Both the position numbers and the translations under genes were made by a program. DNA of 64,000 bases from Bacteroidota bacterium (GTDB taxonomy: Bacteria > Bacteroidota > Bacteroidia > Chitinophagales > Chitinophagaceae). The notes beneath the pieces are model-generated. The model saw only the letters and a program-made list of their open reading frames with translations. It did not search any database and was not told the DNA's origin. This document shows positions 10,476 through 19,418 of this stretch, in pieces (position 1 is the stretch's first letter; each line of letters starts with the position of its first letter). The DNA lies in the NCBI GenBank assembly GCA_947452905.1, contig CANGEP010000005.1, positions 102,227-166,226 of the forward strand, given 5' to 3'.

Positions 10476-11618
10476 ATGCTATCTATGTCATTGAGTACGA
10501 TTCAAGATTTTTTAGAACCTGTTAATTTAGACCTTCTCTCTAATGACGAAGGCTATAGGGATACTCAATTAGGTAAACATATCAAGGTGAACCAGGGCCA
10601 ATTACCAGATATATCCGATGTAGACATGGTAATCATAGGTGCAGGGGAATGTAGAGGAGCGGGTTTTGCTTTGAATGGCCACAAAGCGGCAGATGCAATA
10701 AGATCGGCTTTATATAATTTATATTATTGGCATGTACAGGTTAATATCGCAGATATTGGTAATGTAAAATTGGGACAAAGCATCGGTGATAGTTATGCCG
10801 CATTAAGAACAGTTATTTCTGAACTTATTTTACAAAACAAAAAAGTTGTGATTATTGGCGGTTCTCATGATTTAACCTTAGCCCAATATCATTCCTATAC
10901 TTCTATACCCACCTTGGTGAATGCAGTGGTGGCAGATGCTAAAATTGATCTCGATTTAGAAGCAAGGCTTCCTTCGGATCATTTTTTAGAAGAACTTTTT
11001 ACTGGCCTACCCAATCATTTAAACCATTATGCACATATAGGATTCCAGAGTTATTTTATGCATCCCCATATGTTAGAAACCATTGATAAATTAAGATTTG
11101 ATTGTTTTAGATTAGGGGTAGTGCGTGAGAGCATAGAAGAAATGGAGCCAGTGATAAGAGATTCACATTTAATGAGTTTTGATATTAGTGCCATACAAAA
11201 TGCACAAGCACCTGCCAATTTAATAACCCCTAATGGTTTTAATGGGGAGGAAGCTTGTGTGCTAATGCAATACGCAGGCATGAGTTGGAAAACTAGTACG
11301 ATTGGTCTTTTTGGCTATCAAGCCGAGCTAGATCAAAATGGCTTAACAGCTATCCAAATGGCACAAATGATTTGGTATATTATTGATGGGATACAAAAAG
11401 GTAAAAAAGAATCTCCTTTAACAGATACTGATCGATTCAAAGAGTTTCATATAGCTTTTACAGATATTGATACTAAATTCATGCAAAGTAAAAGTACGGG
11501 TAGATGGTGGATGCAATTACATAATCAGGACTGGTGTCCTTGTAGTTATAAAGATTATTTAGTAGCTTCCAATAACGAAATCCCAGAAAGATGGCTAAGA
11601 GCATTAGAACGAGAATAA
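10476..11618 (+). CDS. Arginase/formimidoylglutamase-fold protein with altered metal site
   Basis: A 380-residue ureohydrolase-superfamily protein, as often annotated formimidoylglutamase in Bacteroidota. The three metal motifs are recognisable: GGSHD (His131), DAKID (154-158) and SFDIS (234-238). Compared with arginase (His101, Asp124, His126, Asp128, Asp232, Asp234), four ligands remain, but His126 is Lys156 and Asp234 is Ser238. Those two are the residues that hold only the second manganese. No other hut or arginine gene is nearby. Its end overlaps the start of the PBP4 gene by 28 bases. Catalytic function is uncertain. Confidence 0.75.
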   Translation: MLSMSLSTIQDFLEPVNLDLLSNDEGYRDTQLGKHIKVNQGQLPDISDVDMVIIGAGECRGAGFALNGHKAADAIRSALYNLYYWHVQVNIADIGNVKLGQSIGDSYAALRTVISELILQNKKVVIIGGSHDLTLAQYHSYTSIPTLVNAVVADAKIDLDLEARLPSDHFLEELFTGLPNHLNHYAHIGFQSYFMHPHMLETIDKLRFDCFRLGVVRESIEEMEPVIRDSHLMSFDISAIQNAQAPANLITPNGFNGEEACVLMQYAGMSWKTSTIGLFGYQAELDQNGLTAIQMAQMIWYIIDGIQKGKKESPLTDTDRFKEFHIAFTDIDTKFMQSKSTGRWWMQLHNQDWCPCSYKDYLVASNNEIPERWLRALERE

Positions 11619-12919
11619 ATAAGTCAGTATCTTATTTCCCAATTTTATTTGTAGCAGTTTTGTTTTTGATGAGTGCTTGTACAGCACCTAAAAAAGTATT
11701 AATGGCAGAAGCTCCCTTACAAGGCGCTCACATTGGTATTGCCGTATTTAATGAAAATACCCATCAATGGGTAGATCGATATCAAAGTGATAAATATTTT
11801 ACACCCGCTAGTAATACCAAAATTATATCTTGCTACTTGGGTATGAAATATTTGAGCGATAGTTTGCCAGGATGGAGACTCGCTGAAACAGCCGATTCTA
11901 TTTTCTTATTACCCTTGGGAGATCCTAGTTTCTTACATCCCGATTTTTCGTTTCAGCCAATTGTGTCTTTAATTGCTCATACCCAAAAACAAGTTGTTTT
12001 ATGTACCCCCACTCAACCAGACGCGTTTGCTTCTTTTGGAAAGGGGTGGTCTTGGGATGACTTTGCCGAAGATTATCAACCTGAAAGAGCAAGATTTAAT
12101 ATTTATGGAAATGTTTTAACAGTTGCTAAAGCTAAAGAAGGCTATACGGTTAAGCCTTCTTTGTTAGTTAAAGGGACAACACAACCAAGTATCCAAACTA
12201 TTTGGAGCAGAGATAGATATCAGAATCGTTTTTATGCCACTACAAAGGTAAATACTGATGCTACGGAAACCCAGCAACAAATACCTTTTATTACGGATCC
12301 TGAGCTTACTCTTGCTAAACAACTATTAGAAGATACTTTACATCCAACACTTCCTATTGCTATTCAACATGGCTTTGATTTTGCCAATAGCCGAATTGTA
12401 AAAACAGTGGCAACAGATAGTTTACTTAAAATAATGATGAACCGAAGCGATAATTTTTTTGCAGAGCAAATGTTATTAATGACATCGGAGAAGCTTTTAG
12501 GAACTATCGATGAAGACAAAATCATAGACACTTTATTAAAAACTGATTTTTCCTTTTATCCGCAAAAACCACAGTGGGCAGATGGAAGCGGCTTAAGTCG
12601 TTTTAACTTAATGACACCAGAAAACTATGTGGCCTTATTACAAAAAATGGAGTCTGAATATAGTCTAGAGAGAATCAAAGGCATTTTTGCCCAAGGCGGA
12701 AAAGGATCTTTATCTGGTTATTATAAAAATATTCCCGGAGTATTATATGCTAAAACAGGCACCCTAGGTAATCGTATCGCATTTAGTGGGTATATTATTA
12801 CCCATAAAGGCACCCACTTAACCTTTTCTGTATTAATAGAAAATCATCTTAGTCCAAGAACTTATCCTGTTCGTCATGCTGTAGAGAATTACTTAACTAG
12901 CATTATGAAAAAGTATTAA
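11591..12919 (+). CDS. dacB: D-alanyl-D-alanine carboxypeptidase/endopeptidase, PBP4 (S13) family lipoprotein
   Basis: This periplasmic enzyme trims peptidoglycan stem peptides. The 442-residue protein has a lipoprotein-type signal ending at Cys30 (FLMSAC) and the complete serine-penicillin triad: SxxK as Ser74-Asn-Thr-Lys77, SxN as Ser286-Asp-Asn288, and KTG at 388-390. The order and the long insertion between the first two motifs fit the S13 family. The start lies 28 bases inside the preceding arginase-fold gene, and the 3' end overlaps mutL by four bases. Confidence 0.9.
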   Translation: MAKSIRTRINKSVSYFPILFVAVLFLMSACTAPKKVLMAEAPLQGAHIGIAVFNENTHQWVDRYQSDKYFTPASNTKIISCYLGMKYLSDSLPGWRLAETADSIFLLPLGDPSFLHPDFSFQPIVSLIAHTQKQVVLCTPTQPDAFASFGKGWSWDDFAEDYQPERARFNIYGNVLTVAKAKEGYTVKPSLLVKGTTQPSIQTIWSRDRYQNRFYATTKVNTDATETQQQIPFITDPELTLAKQLLEDTLHPTLPIAIQHGFDFANSRIVKTVATDSLLKIMMNRSDNFFAEQMLLMTSEKLLGTIDEDKIIDTLLKTDFSFYPQKPQWADGSGLSRFNLMTPENYVALLQKMESEYSLERIKGIFAQGGKGSLSGYYKNIPGVLYAKTGTLGNRIAFSGYIITHKGTHLTFSVLIENHLSPRTYPVRHAVENYLTSIMKKY

Positions 12920-14754
12920 ATCTTGGTAAATAAACTATCTAAGTAGTTTTCCGAAAACTCGATATAGGTGGGCGCACCACTGGCGGTAATCTGAGGTGTA
13001 TCGCAATTTAATAGATCCGAAATTAAAGTATGCATTTCGGTTTGTGATAAGCTTTGCCCTGCTTTTATAGCCATTTGACGGGCTAAACAACGATTTAGTT
13101 TTTCTCTTTTACTAAATTTAATGTCGCCGCTAAAATGTTTAAACTGCTCTAATAAAAGTTCAATGGCATTTTTTTCATTTCCAGCCATTACATCGGCAGG
13201 TATACCTTGAATGATAAAACTACTTTGTCCAAAAGGTTCAATTTCGTATCCAATGACAGCTAAGTCTTCTTTCATTTCATCTAATAAAACGGCATCCGAT
13301 GCGCTAAGTTCCAATACTACTGGGAATAAACTTTTTTGCGTAGCATGAGGATGTGCACTTGCTTGTTGATACTTCTCGTACAAAACTCTTTCGTGAGAAA
13401 GCTGTTGATGAAACAGCACATAGCCTCCTCCAGCAGGGGCAACGATATAAGTGTTATTGATTTGAATTAAAGCGGCTTCTTGTTTAATTTGAATACCTTC
13501 TTTTTCTTGGTATAAGCCCATGGAGGAGGACTTTACAATAAATGAAGGTTCTTCGGCAGCAGGTATTTCGGTAAAAAAACTTTTCCAATCTTGCTTTTCG
13601 GCATGACTTGTTTTAGCAATAAAATGAGCCTGATTTTTTTGTGTGAAACCTGCATACAAGGAACTGCTTGCGGTGGCTGTTTTTTGATCCTCTGTTAAGG
13701 GCTTTTGAACAGCCTCTAGTTGTTGAATATTGGCATCCAATGAAAAATCCAAGGAAGGTGCGATACTAAATTGAGCTAAAGCATGTTTTACGGCAGCTTG
13801 TACAAAAGCATAAATAATTTTATCGTCCTCGAATTTAATTTCTTGTTTTGTAGGGTGCACATTTATATCTACTTGAGAAGGGTCTACATCGATATATAAA
13901 ATGTAACTCGGAAAATTTTCTTTAGGAATTAATCCATCAAATGCATTGGCTACAGCATGATGTAAATAGGCGCTTTTAATAAATCGACGATTTACAAAAA
14001 AGTATTGGTCTGATCTAGTTTTCTTTGCTGTCTCAGGTTTTCCTACAAATCCACTGATATTTAAATAGTCGGTATGTTCACCTACGGTAACTAATTTTGA
14101 TGAATAAGTGTTGCCTAAAACATGAATAGCTCTTTGCTTAAAACTTCCGGCCTCCCAATGAAAAACATCCTGGCCATTATGAATAAAACTAAAGTAGATT
14201 TCAGGAAACGCCAGTGCAACCCTTGTAAATTCTTCGATGATATGTTTTAATTCGGCTGAATTACTTTTTAAAAAATTTCTGCGCGCTGGTACATTAAAGA
14301 ATAAATTCTTCATGCTTATATTGGTGCCTACCGGACAAGCAGTTGGGGATGTGGCCACTACCTCACTATTTTCCATATCTACACTGGTGCCTAATTCATC
14401 CTCCGCTCTTCTGGTTTTTAAGTTCACTTGAGCTACCGCCGCAATAGAAGCAAGTGCTTCACCTCTAAAACCCATCGTTCTAATTTGAAACAAATCATCA
14501 ATGGTACTAATTTTACTTGTGGCATGTCTGGCAAATGCATTTTGGGCATCTATTGGACTCATTCCCTTACCATTATCAATTACCTGGACAAGGGCCTTGC
14601 CAGCATCATTTATGATAAGTTTAATTTCTGTAGCCCCAGCATCTACCGCATTTTCCAATAGCTCTTTTACAGCACTTGCGGGTCTTTGAATAACCTCGCC
14701 GGCCGCAATTTGATTGGCAATGTGATCGGGTAATAAATGTATGGTTTCGGCCAC
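12916..14754 (-). CDS. mutL: DNA mismatch repair protein MutL
   Basis: MutL couples MutS mismatch recognition to strand removal. The 612-residue protein has the GHKL ATPase: IANQIAAGEV, ELLENAVDAGA, DNGKGM, and TMGFRGEALASI. The transducer domain follows and a low-complexity linker spans about 330-425. In the C-terminal domain the endonuclease motif DQHA(x)2E(x)4E reads HQQLSHERVLYE (449-460), so Asp and His are replaced while both Glu remain. The start codon is GTG. Whether it still nicks DNA is doubtful. Confidence 0.96.
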   Translation of the reverse strand: MAETIHLLPDHIANQIAAGEVIQRPASAVKELLENAVDAGATEIKLIINDAGKALVQVIDNGKGMSPIDAQNAFARHATSKISTIDDLFQIRTMGFRGEALASIAAVAQVNLKTRRAEDELGTSVDMENSEVVATSPTACPVGTNISMKNLFFNVPARRNFLKSNSAELKHIIEEFTRVALAFPEIYFSFIHNGQDVFHWEAGSFKQRAIHVLGNTYSSKLVTVGEHTDYLNISGFVGKPETAKKTRSDQYFFVNRRFIKSAYLHHAVANAFDGLIPKENFPSYILYIDVDPSQVDINVHPTKQEIKFEDDKIIYAFVQAAVKHALAQFSIAPSLDFSLDANIQQLEAVQKPLTEDQKTATASSSLYAGFTQKNQAHFIAKTSHAEKQDWKSFFTEIPAAEEPSFIVKSSSMGLYQEKEGIQIKQEAALIQINNTYIVAPAGGGYVLFHQQLSHERVLYEKYQQASAHPHATQKSLFPVVLELSASDAVLLDEMKEDLAVIGYEIEPFGQSSFIIQGIPADVMAGNEKNAIELLLEQFKHFSGDIKFSKREKLNRCLARQMAIKAGQSLSQTEMHTLISDLLNCDTPQITASGAPTYIEFSENYLDSLFTKI

Positions 14755-14786
14755 TTTTTAAATCTTTTAGAAGTGTGTAAAAGTAG

Positions 14787-14794
14787 TAAATTTG
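14787..14794 (+). promoter_or_regulatory. Putative -7 element of the M3 peptidase gene
   Basis: TAAATTTG is a perfect TAnnTTTG match 19 bases before the ATG at 14814, within the 59-base divergent gap to mutL. Confidence 0.55.
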
Positions 14795-14813
14795 CCACTT
14801 AAAATCTCAACTT

Positions 14814-16538
14814 ATGCCAAGATCGGCCGACATTCAAAAATTAGCCCACCAGTACCTACCAGCTCAGTTTACTTTGACCGATTGGGATAGTTTAGTACCC
14901 TTTTTTGACGAACTCATCAACCGACCTATAGAAAGCAAAGAGGCGCTTGAAAAATGGTTACTAGACCTGAGTGAATTGGAGGCATTTGTGAGTGAAGACG
15001 CATGTTGGAGACAAATTAAAATGACTTGTGATACCACCGATAAAAGCTTAGAGGATGCATTTACTTATTTCTGTATGGAAATTCAACCTAAAATGCAACC
15101 CTATGCCGATGCCCTTAATAAAAAATTAATCGCTTCTCCATTTACTCAAGAGTTGGATCAAGCCACTTATTATACTTACTTAAGATCGGTTAAAAAAAGC
15201 ATTGATCTTTTTAGAACAGAAAATATTCCAATTCAAGCTGAGTTAAGTGTATTGCAACAACAGTATGGCACTATTGCAGGTAAAATGACCATTGAAATGG
15301 AAGGTCAAGAATATACATTGCAACAAGCCGCGAAATTTTTAGAGCATGAAAGTAGAGCCGTAAGAGAAGAAGCTTATCGAAAAATTCAAGATCGTCGCTT
15401 ACAGGATAAATCAGAGATGCATGATTTATTTTCCACCTTAATTCAAAAAAGACATCAGGTGGCGGTAAATGCCGGGTTTAAAAATTATCGCGATTATAAA
15501 TTTGCCGAACTAGGCAGGTTTGATTATACTAAAGAAGATTGTTTTCAATTTCATGAAGCAGTAAAATTACATGTGCTTCCTTTAATTGATAAAATATATG
15601 CAAGAAAGAAAAATAAATTGGGCTTAGCTATTTTAAAGCCTTGGGATACCGAGGCCGAACCTGCTGGCACAAAGCCTTTGAGACCTTTCACTGATGGGAA
15701 AGATTTATATGAAAAATCGGTAGCTTGTTTTGAAAAACTAAATCCTTTTTTTGCCGACTGTTTAAAAAAGATGAATGAACTACAGCATTTTGATTTAGAA
15801 AGTCGCAAAGGGAAAGCGCCAGGTGGATACAATTGTCCATTAGCCGAATCGGGAGCTCCTTTTATTTTCATGAATGCAGCTGGACAAATGAGTGATGTAA
15901 CTACTATGGTTCATGAAGGTGGTCACGCCATTCATTCTTTTTTAGCACATCCGTTATCACTAAGTGCATTTAAAGAATATCCAATGGAGATTGCAGAAGT
16001 AGCAAGTATGTCTATGGAATTATTTTCGATGAATCATTGGCAATCTTTTTTTAGCAATCCTGAAGATTTAAAGCGTGCACAAGAACATCAATTAGAAAGA
16101 ACCATTACCATATTTCCTTGGATCGCTATCATAGATAAATTTCAGCATTGGGTGTACGAAAATCCTACACACACCGTTGAACAAAGAACAAATGAGTGGT
16201 TGTTGATCTTAAAAGAATTTTCTACAACTAGTATTGATTACAGTGGATTAGAAGCTTATCGTGAAATTGGTTGGCAAAGGCAACTGCATCTTTTTGAAGT
16301 TCCTTTTTATTACATCGAATATGGTATTGCACAATTGGGAGCCATTGGTATGTGGATGCAGTATCAACAAAATCCAACCCAAGCGCTAGAAAACTATATG
16401 AATGCTTTAGCTTTAGGCGGTACTAAAACTTTACCCGAATTATATAAAACCGCTGGCCTGCAATTTGATTTTTCTCCCGCTTATGTTAAAAATTTAATGG
16501 ATTTCACCAACCAAGAATTAGAAAAATTGTTTGTTTAA
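14814..16538 (+). CDS. M3-family oligoendopeptidase (PepF-like)
   Basis: A 574-residue cytoplasmic zinc metallopeptidase that degrades short peptides. The HExxH zinc motif is HEGGH at 367-371, followed by the family's downstream glutamate region EVASMSMELF, in which Glu is the third ligand. The helical N-terminal half and the C-terminal IEYGIAQLGAIGMW segment fit the M3B oligoendopeptidase branch. There is no signal peptide. A small plug-like protein gene begins 11 bases after its stop codon. Confidence 0.93.
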   Translation: MPRSADIQKLAHQYLPAQFTLTDWDSLVPFFDELINRPIESKEALEKWLLDLSELEAFVSEDACWRQIKMTCDTTDKSLEDAFTYFCMEIQPKMQPYADALNKKLIASPFTQELDQATYYTYLRSVKKSIDLFRTENIPIQAELSVLQQQYGTIAGKMTIEMEGQEYTLQQAAKFLEHESRAVREEAYRKIQDRRLQDKSEMHDLFSTLIQKRHQVAVNAGFKNYRDYKFAELGRFDYTKEDCFQFHEAVKLHVLPLIDKIYARKKNKLGLAILKPWDTEAEPAGTKPLRPFTDGKDLYEKSVACFEKLNPFFADCLKKMNELQHFDLESRKGKAPGGYNCPLAESGAPFIFMNAAGQMSDVTTMVHEGGHAIHSFLAHPLSLSAFKEYPMEIAEVASMSMELFSMNHWQSFFSNPEDLKRAQEHQLERTITIFPWIAIIDKFQHWVYENPTHTVEQRTNEWLLILKEFSTTSIDYSGLEAYREIGWQRQLHLFEVPFYYIEYGIAQLGAIGMWMQYQQNPTQALENYMNALALGGTKTLPELYKTAGLQFDFSPAYVKNLMDFTNQELEKLFV

Positions 16539-16549
16539 AAATCTCAAGT

Positions 16550-16843
16550 ATGAAAAAAATATTTTTTGTTGCCTTATTGTTTACAACTGCTACTGTATTT
16601 GCACAGACACCTAAAACAGCTGCTGCTGCAGGCCATGCTAATGATGCAAAAAGCGATCCTTCTATGCCTACTTATTTAGTGGATGGAGTGGAAACCCCTT
16701 ATGCTAAAGTGGTAAAAATTAATACTACCTTAATTGAATCAATGAATGTATATAAAGGGCCAGAAGCGATTGCAAAATTTGGCGCCAAATACAAACACGG
16801 TCTTGTGTTATTGAAATTAAAAAAAGCGGGCACTAAAAAATAA
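16550..16843 (+). CDS. Small exported protein resembling an isolated TonB-receptor plug segment
   Basis: A 97-residue protein with a clear signal peptide (MKKIFF... cleaved after about VFA-Q). The mature part has YLVDGVE, then ESMNVYKGPEAIAKFGAKYKHGLVLLKLKK. This parallels the core of the TonB-dependent receptor plug (xxxVDGV...IESIEVLKGxxAxxxYGxxxxxGVILITTK), but without any barrel. Such stand-alone pieces occur in Bacteroidota and their role is unknown. It ends one base before convergent ricT. The gene is well supported by its signal peptide; the function is not. Confidence 0.7.
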   Translation: MKKIFFVALLFTTATVFAQTPKTAAAAGHANDAKSDPSMPTYLVDGVETPYAKVVKINTTLIESMNVYKGPEAIAKFGAKYKHGLVLLKLKKAGTKK

Positions 16844-16844
16844 C

Positions 16845-18110
16845 TTACCCATTAGAAGGGCCATTATTTCTTGGCTCATTATTACGGGATCCGTTATTGT
16901 TGGGTCTAGGTCCATTGTTTCTCGGTCCGTTGGGTCTAGGTCCATTGTTTCTTGGCCCTTGGTTATTAGGTCTCGGCCCGTTATTATTAAATCCTCTTTG
17001 TTGATCTCTTTTACGACGATCATTTTTCTCTAATGTCCTTAAGCTAATTTGACCCACTACATCAACAAAAGAGGGCTCTACCTCTTTTGGTTTGCCACTG
17101 GTTACTTCAACCGCTTGTAATTCATCCACCACTGTTCCTTGTTGGTTTAAACGTTTAATTTCTTTTACACGTTCAATCGTTAATGGATAGTGTTTAGTAT
17201 TATTAGGCAGCGTGTACCACATTAGGTTTTTGAAAATATCTTTCTTAATTAAGAAAGCTGTTCCCATAGCCGTTTGTAAATTATCGGCATAGTCGGGGAA
17301 TGCTTGTAATGCGTCTAAATAAGTATCCAGCTCAAAATTTAAACAACATTTTAAGCGACCACATTGACCACTTAATTTTGTTTGATTGATGGATAAGTTT
17401 TGATAGCGAGCAGCAGTGGTGTTTACACTTTTGAAATCATGTAACCAAGTGCTACAACAAAGTTCTCTTCCACAACTTCCAATACCACCTAATTTTGCTG
17501 CTTCTTGTCTAATTCCGATTTGACGCATCTCCACTTTTACTTTAAATTCTCCAGCAAATATTCTGATAAGTTCTCTAAAGTCGATACGATCGTCGGCTGT
17601 ATAAAAGAAAGTCGCTTTTTTGCCATCTGCCTGAATTTCCACTTCACTTAGTTTCATGGCCAGTTTTAGGTGGGTTGCATGAGTTCGGCTTCTTGCTAAA
17701 ATATCGGCTTCTCTTGATTTGCTAATTTTGAAAGTTTCAATTTCACGGTCTGCGGAAGGGCGTAAAATCTTTTTCATATCAGGGTTAAATTCATCTACCC
17801 CGCGTTTTTTTAGTTGAACTCTTACCAATTCACCGGTAAGGGATACTTCGCCAAGGTCATAACCATTAATACCTTCAACGGTTACATAATCACCTTTTTC
17901 GAATTGCTGTAAAGTTGTATTTCTGAAAAATTCTTTTCGGCTGCCTTGTTTAAAGCTTACTTCAACCACCTTACATTGACTATCCATATCATCGATAGGT
18001 AAGTCTCTAAGCCAATCGTGAACATTTAATCTGTTGCAAGCCCCAGAGCTACAACCGCCATTACTTTTGCAGCCTCCTGGTTTCCCAGTTCCGCAGGATC
18101 CACATCCCAT
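16845..18110 (-). CDS. ricT: RicT/PSP1-family protein with Cys-rich N-terminus and NGPR-rich tail
   Basis: A 421-residue protein. The N-terminus is cysteine-rich (Cys 3, 6, 14, 20, 25). The PSP1 domain contains GSCGRELCCSTWL and GQCGRLKCCLNFE, the conserved cysteine blocks of RicT (YaaT), an iron-sulfur complex subunit that in Bacillus assists RNase Y and sporulation phosphorelay control. The last 45 residues are a low-complexity Asn/Gly/Pro/Arg repeat, probably disordered. It lies directly downstream of holB on the same strand, the order also seen in Firmicutes. Confidence 0.9.
   Translation of the reverse strand: MGCGSCGTGKPGGCKSNGGCSSGACNRLNVHDWLRDLPIDDMDSQCKVVEVSFKQGSRKEFFRNTTLQQFEKGDYVTVEGINGYDLGEVSLTGELVRVQLKKRGVDEFNPDMKKILRPSADREIETFKISKSREADILARSRTHATHLKLAMKLSEVEIQADGKKATFFYTADDRIDFRELIRIFAGEFKVKVEMRQIGIRQEAAKLGGIGSCGRELCCSTWLHDFKSVNTTAARYQNLSINQTKLSGQCGRLKCCLNFELDTYLDALQAFPDYADNLQTAMGTAFLIKKDIFKNLMWYTLPNNTKHYPLTIERVKEIKRLNQQGTVVDELQAVEVTSGKPKEVEPSFVDVVGQISLRTLEKNDRRKRDQQRGFNNNGPRPNNQGPRNNGPRPNGPRNNGPRPNNNGSRNNEPRNNGPSNG
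16901..16960 (-). repeat. 30-bp tandem repeat in the ricT tail
   Basis: Two adjacent 30-base units (16901-16930, 16931-16960) share their first 22 bases and differ at only a few later positions. They encode repeated Asn-Asn-Gly-Pro-Arg-Pro segments. Degenerate further copies extend on both sides. Confidence 0.8.
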
Positions 18111-18182
18111 ATATTGTTAGTTCAAACTGTTAATGAATAAAAATGCCAGCCTTGCCCCCATCTGAAAATACCACACTGGGCC

Positions 18183-19385
18183 TTAGGCTTCTGTCAAAAT
18201 TAAGGTTTTGTTCTGAATGATGTGGTAGAACTTGATGCCCAAGGCCATAAAGAGCATTTTTGGGTTGGCATTCCGCTCAATATGGTAAACAGCCTTATCC
18301 AATTCTTCTATTAAGGCCTCCATTTGCCCTACACCCGCTATTTTATTGATTCTGAGTGCAAAATCCTTTAAACTAGGGTCTAAAGCTAGCTCATTACCTA
18401 AAACTTTTATTCGAATACTTTGCTCTATAAGATGATTAAAATACTTTAAAAATTGCTTTTGCGGCTCTCTACCCATTTTACTCATTTCATCCACCCATTT
18501 AAGCTGGGCAAGGGGGCCACCCTTTAAAATAGCATTTAGCCATTCTCTAATTTGAGTAAGATGGTCTGCGTCACTATGTTGGATGAGGTGTAAGGCTTCT
18601 CTATAATTACCATCCGAAATGGCGGCAATTTGAGCTGCTTTTTCGGGATCAAGTTGCGCATTTCTTACCAATGCCTCTTCAATCTCGGAACTACTTAAAC
18701 GTGGCACTTTAATATATTGACAGCGACTTAGTATGGTTGGCAAAATATTTTCTTCTGAACTAGCTACTAATAAGAAGATAGTGTTATCTGGGGGCTCTTC
18801 GATAAGCTTTAGTAATTTATTACCTTCTTTTCCTAAATATTCTGGCATCCAAATAACCAGCACTTTAAAAGCACTTTCGAAACTTTTAAAAGACAGTTTT
18901 TTTATAATCTCAGCACATTCGTCGGCACTTATATTTCCTTGTTTGTTTTCTGCATTGATGGATTGTAGCCAATCAAATACATTGCCATAAGGGTAGCCGT
19001 TTATAAAGCTCCGCCACTCTTCGATAAAATTGGCGCTTATATTTTTTTTGCCTCCTTTTTCAAGTGTTATACTTGGAAAAGAAAAATGCAAATCGGGGTG
19101 CATTAACTGACTTGCTCTATGATAAGCAGGTAGGGTTTCAATTTCGTCGGGACTATAAATAGTGGGAGTTACAGGGCTGGGGGGCGCACCAAATAAATCG
19201 GCTGAGGCCTCCTTTTCATTATTGGGAAGGCTAACAATATACTGCGCAAAAGCAATGGCCAAGGGCAATGCCCCTGATCCTTCAGGCCCTACAAACAATA
19301 AAGCATGACTCAGCCTTTGATGCTGAACCATCTCTATTAATTGTTGCTTAAGTTTTTCTTGTCCAATTACCTCCTTTAGTAACAT
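18183..19385 (-). CDS. holB: DNA polymerase III delta-prime subunit
   Basis: Delta-prime is the rigid stator of the clamp loader. The 400-residue AAA+ protein has a Walker A-like loop (GPEGSGALP) lacking the catalytic Lys-Thr, as expected for delta-prime, then the sensor stretch LLKLIEEPPDNTIFLLVASS and SRCQYIKVPRLS, which carries the SRC motif. The C-terminal collar domain is helical. A -7 element four bases before the ATG suggests a leaderless transcript. ricT follows downstream. Confidence 0.88.
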   Translation of the reverse strand: MLLKEVIGQEKLKQQLIEMVQHQRLSHALLFVGPEGSGALPLAIAFAQYIVSLPNNEKEASADLFGAPPSPVTPTIYSPDEIETLPAYHRASQLMHPDLHFSFPSITLEKGGKKNISANFIEEWRSFINGYPYGNVFDWLQSINAENKQGNISADECAEIIKKLSFKSFESAFKVLVIWMPEYLGKEGNKLLKLIEEPPDNTIFLLVASSEENILPTILSRCQYIKVPRLSSSEIEEALVRNAQLDPEKAAQIAAISDGNYREALHLIQHSDADHLTQIREWLNAILKGGPLAQLKWVDEMSKMGREPQKQFLKYFNHLIEQSIRIKVLGNELALDPSLKDFALRINKIAGVGQMEALIEELDKAVYHIERNANPKMLFMALGIKFYHIIQNKTLILTEA

Positions 19386-19389
19386 GTAG

Positions 19390-19397
19390 CGAAGATA
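19390..19397 (-). promoter_or_regulatory. Putative -7 element of holB, four bases before the start codon
   Basis: TATCTTCG on the minus strand differs from TAnnTTTG by one base. Only four bases separate it from the ATG at 19385, so the transcript would begin at or next to the start codon. Confidence 0.45.
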
Positions 19398-19418
19398 ATG
19401 GATAGTTGAACAAGCCGA

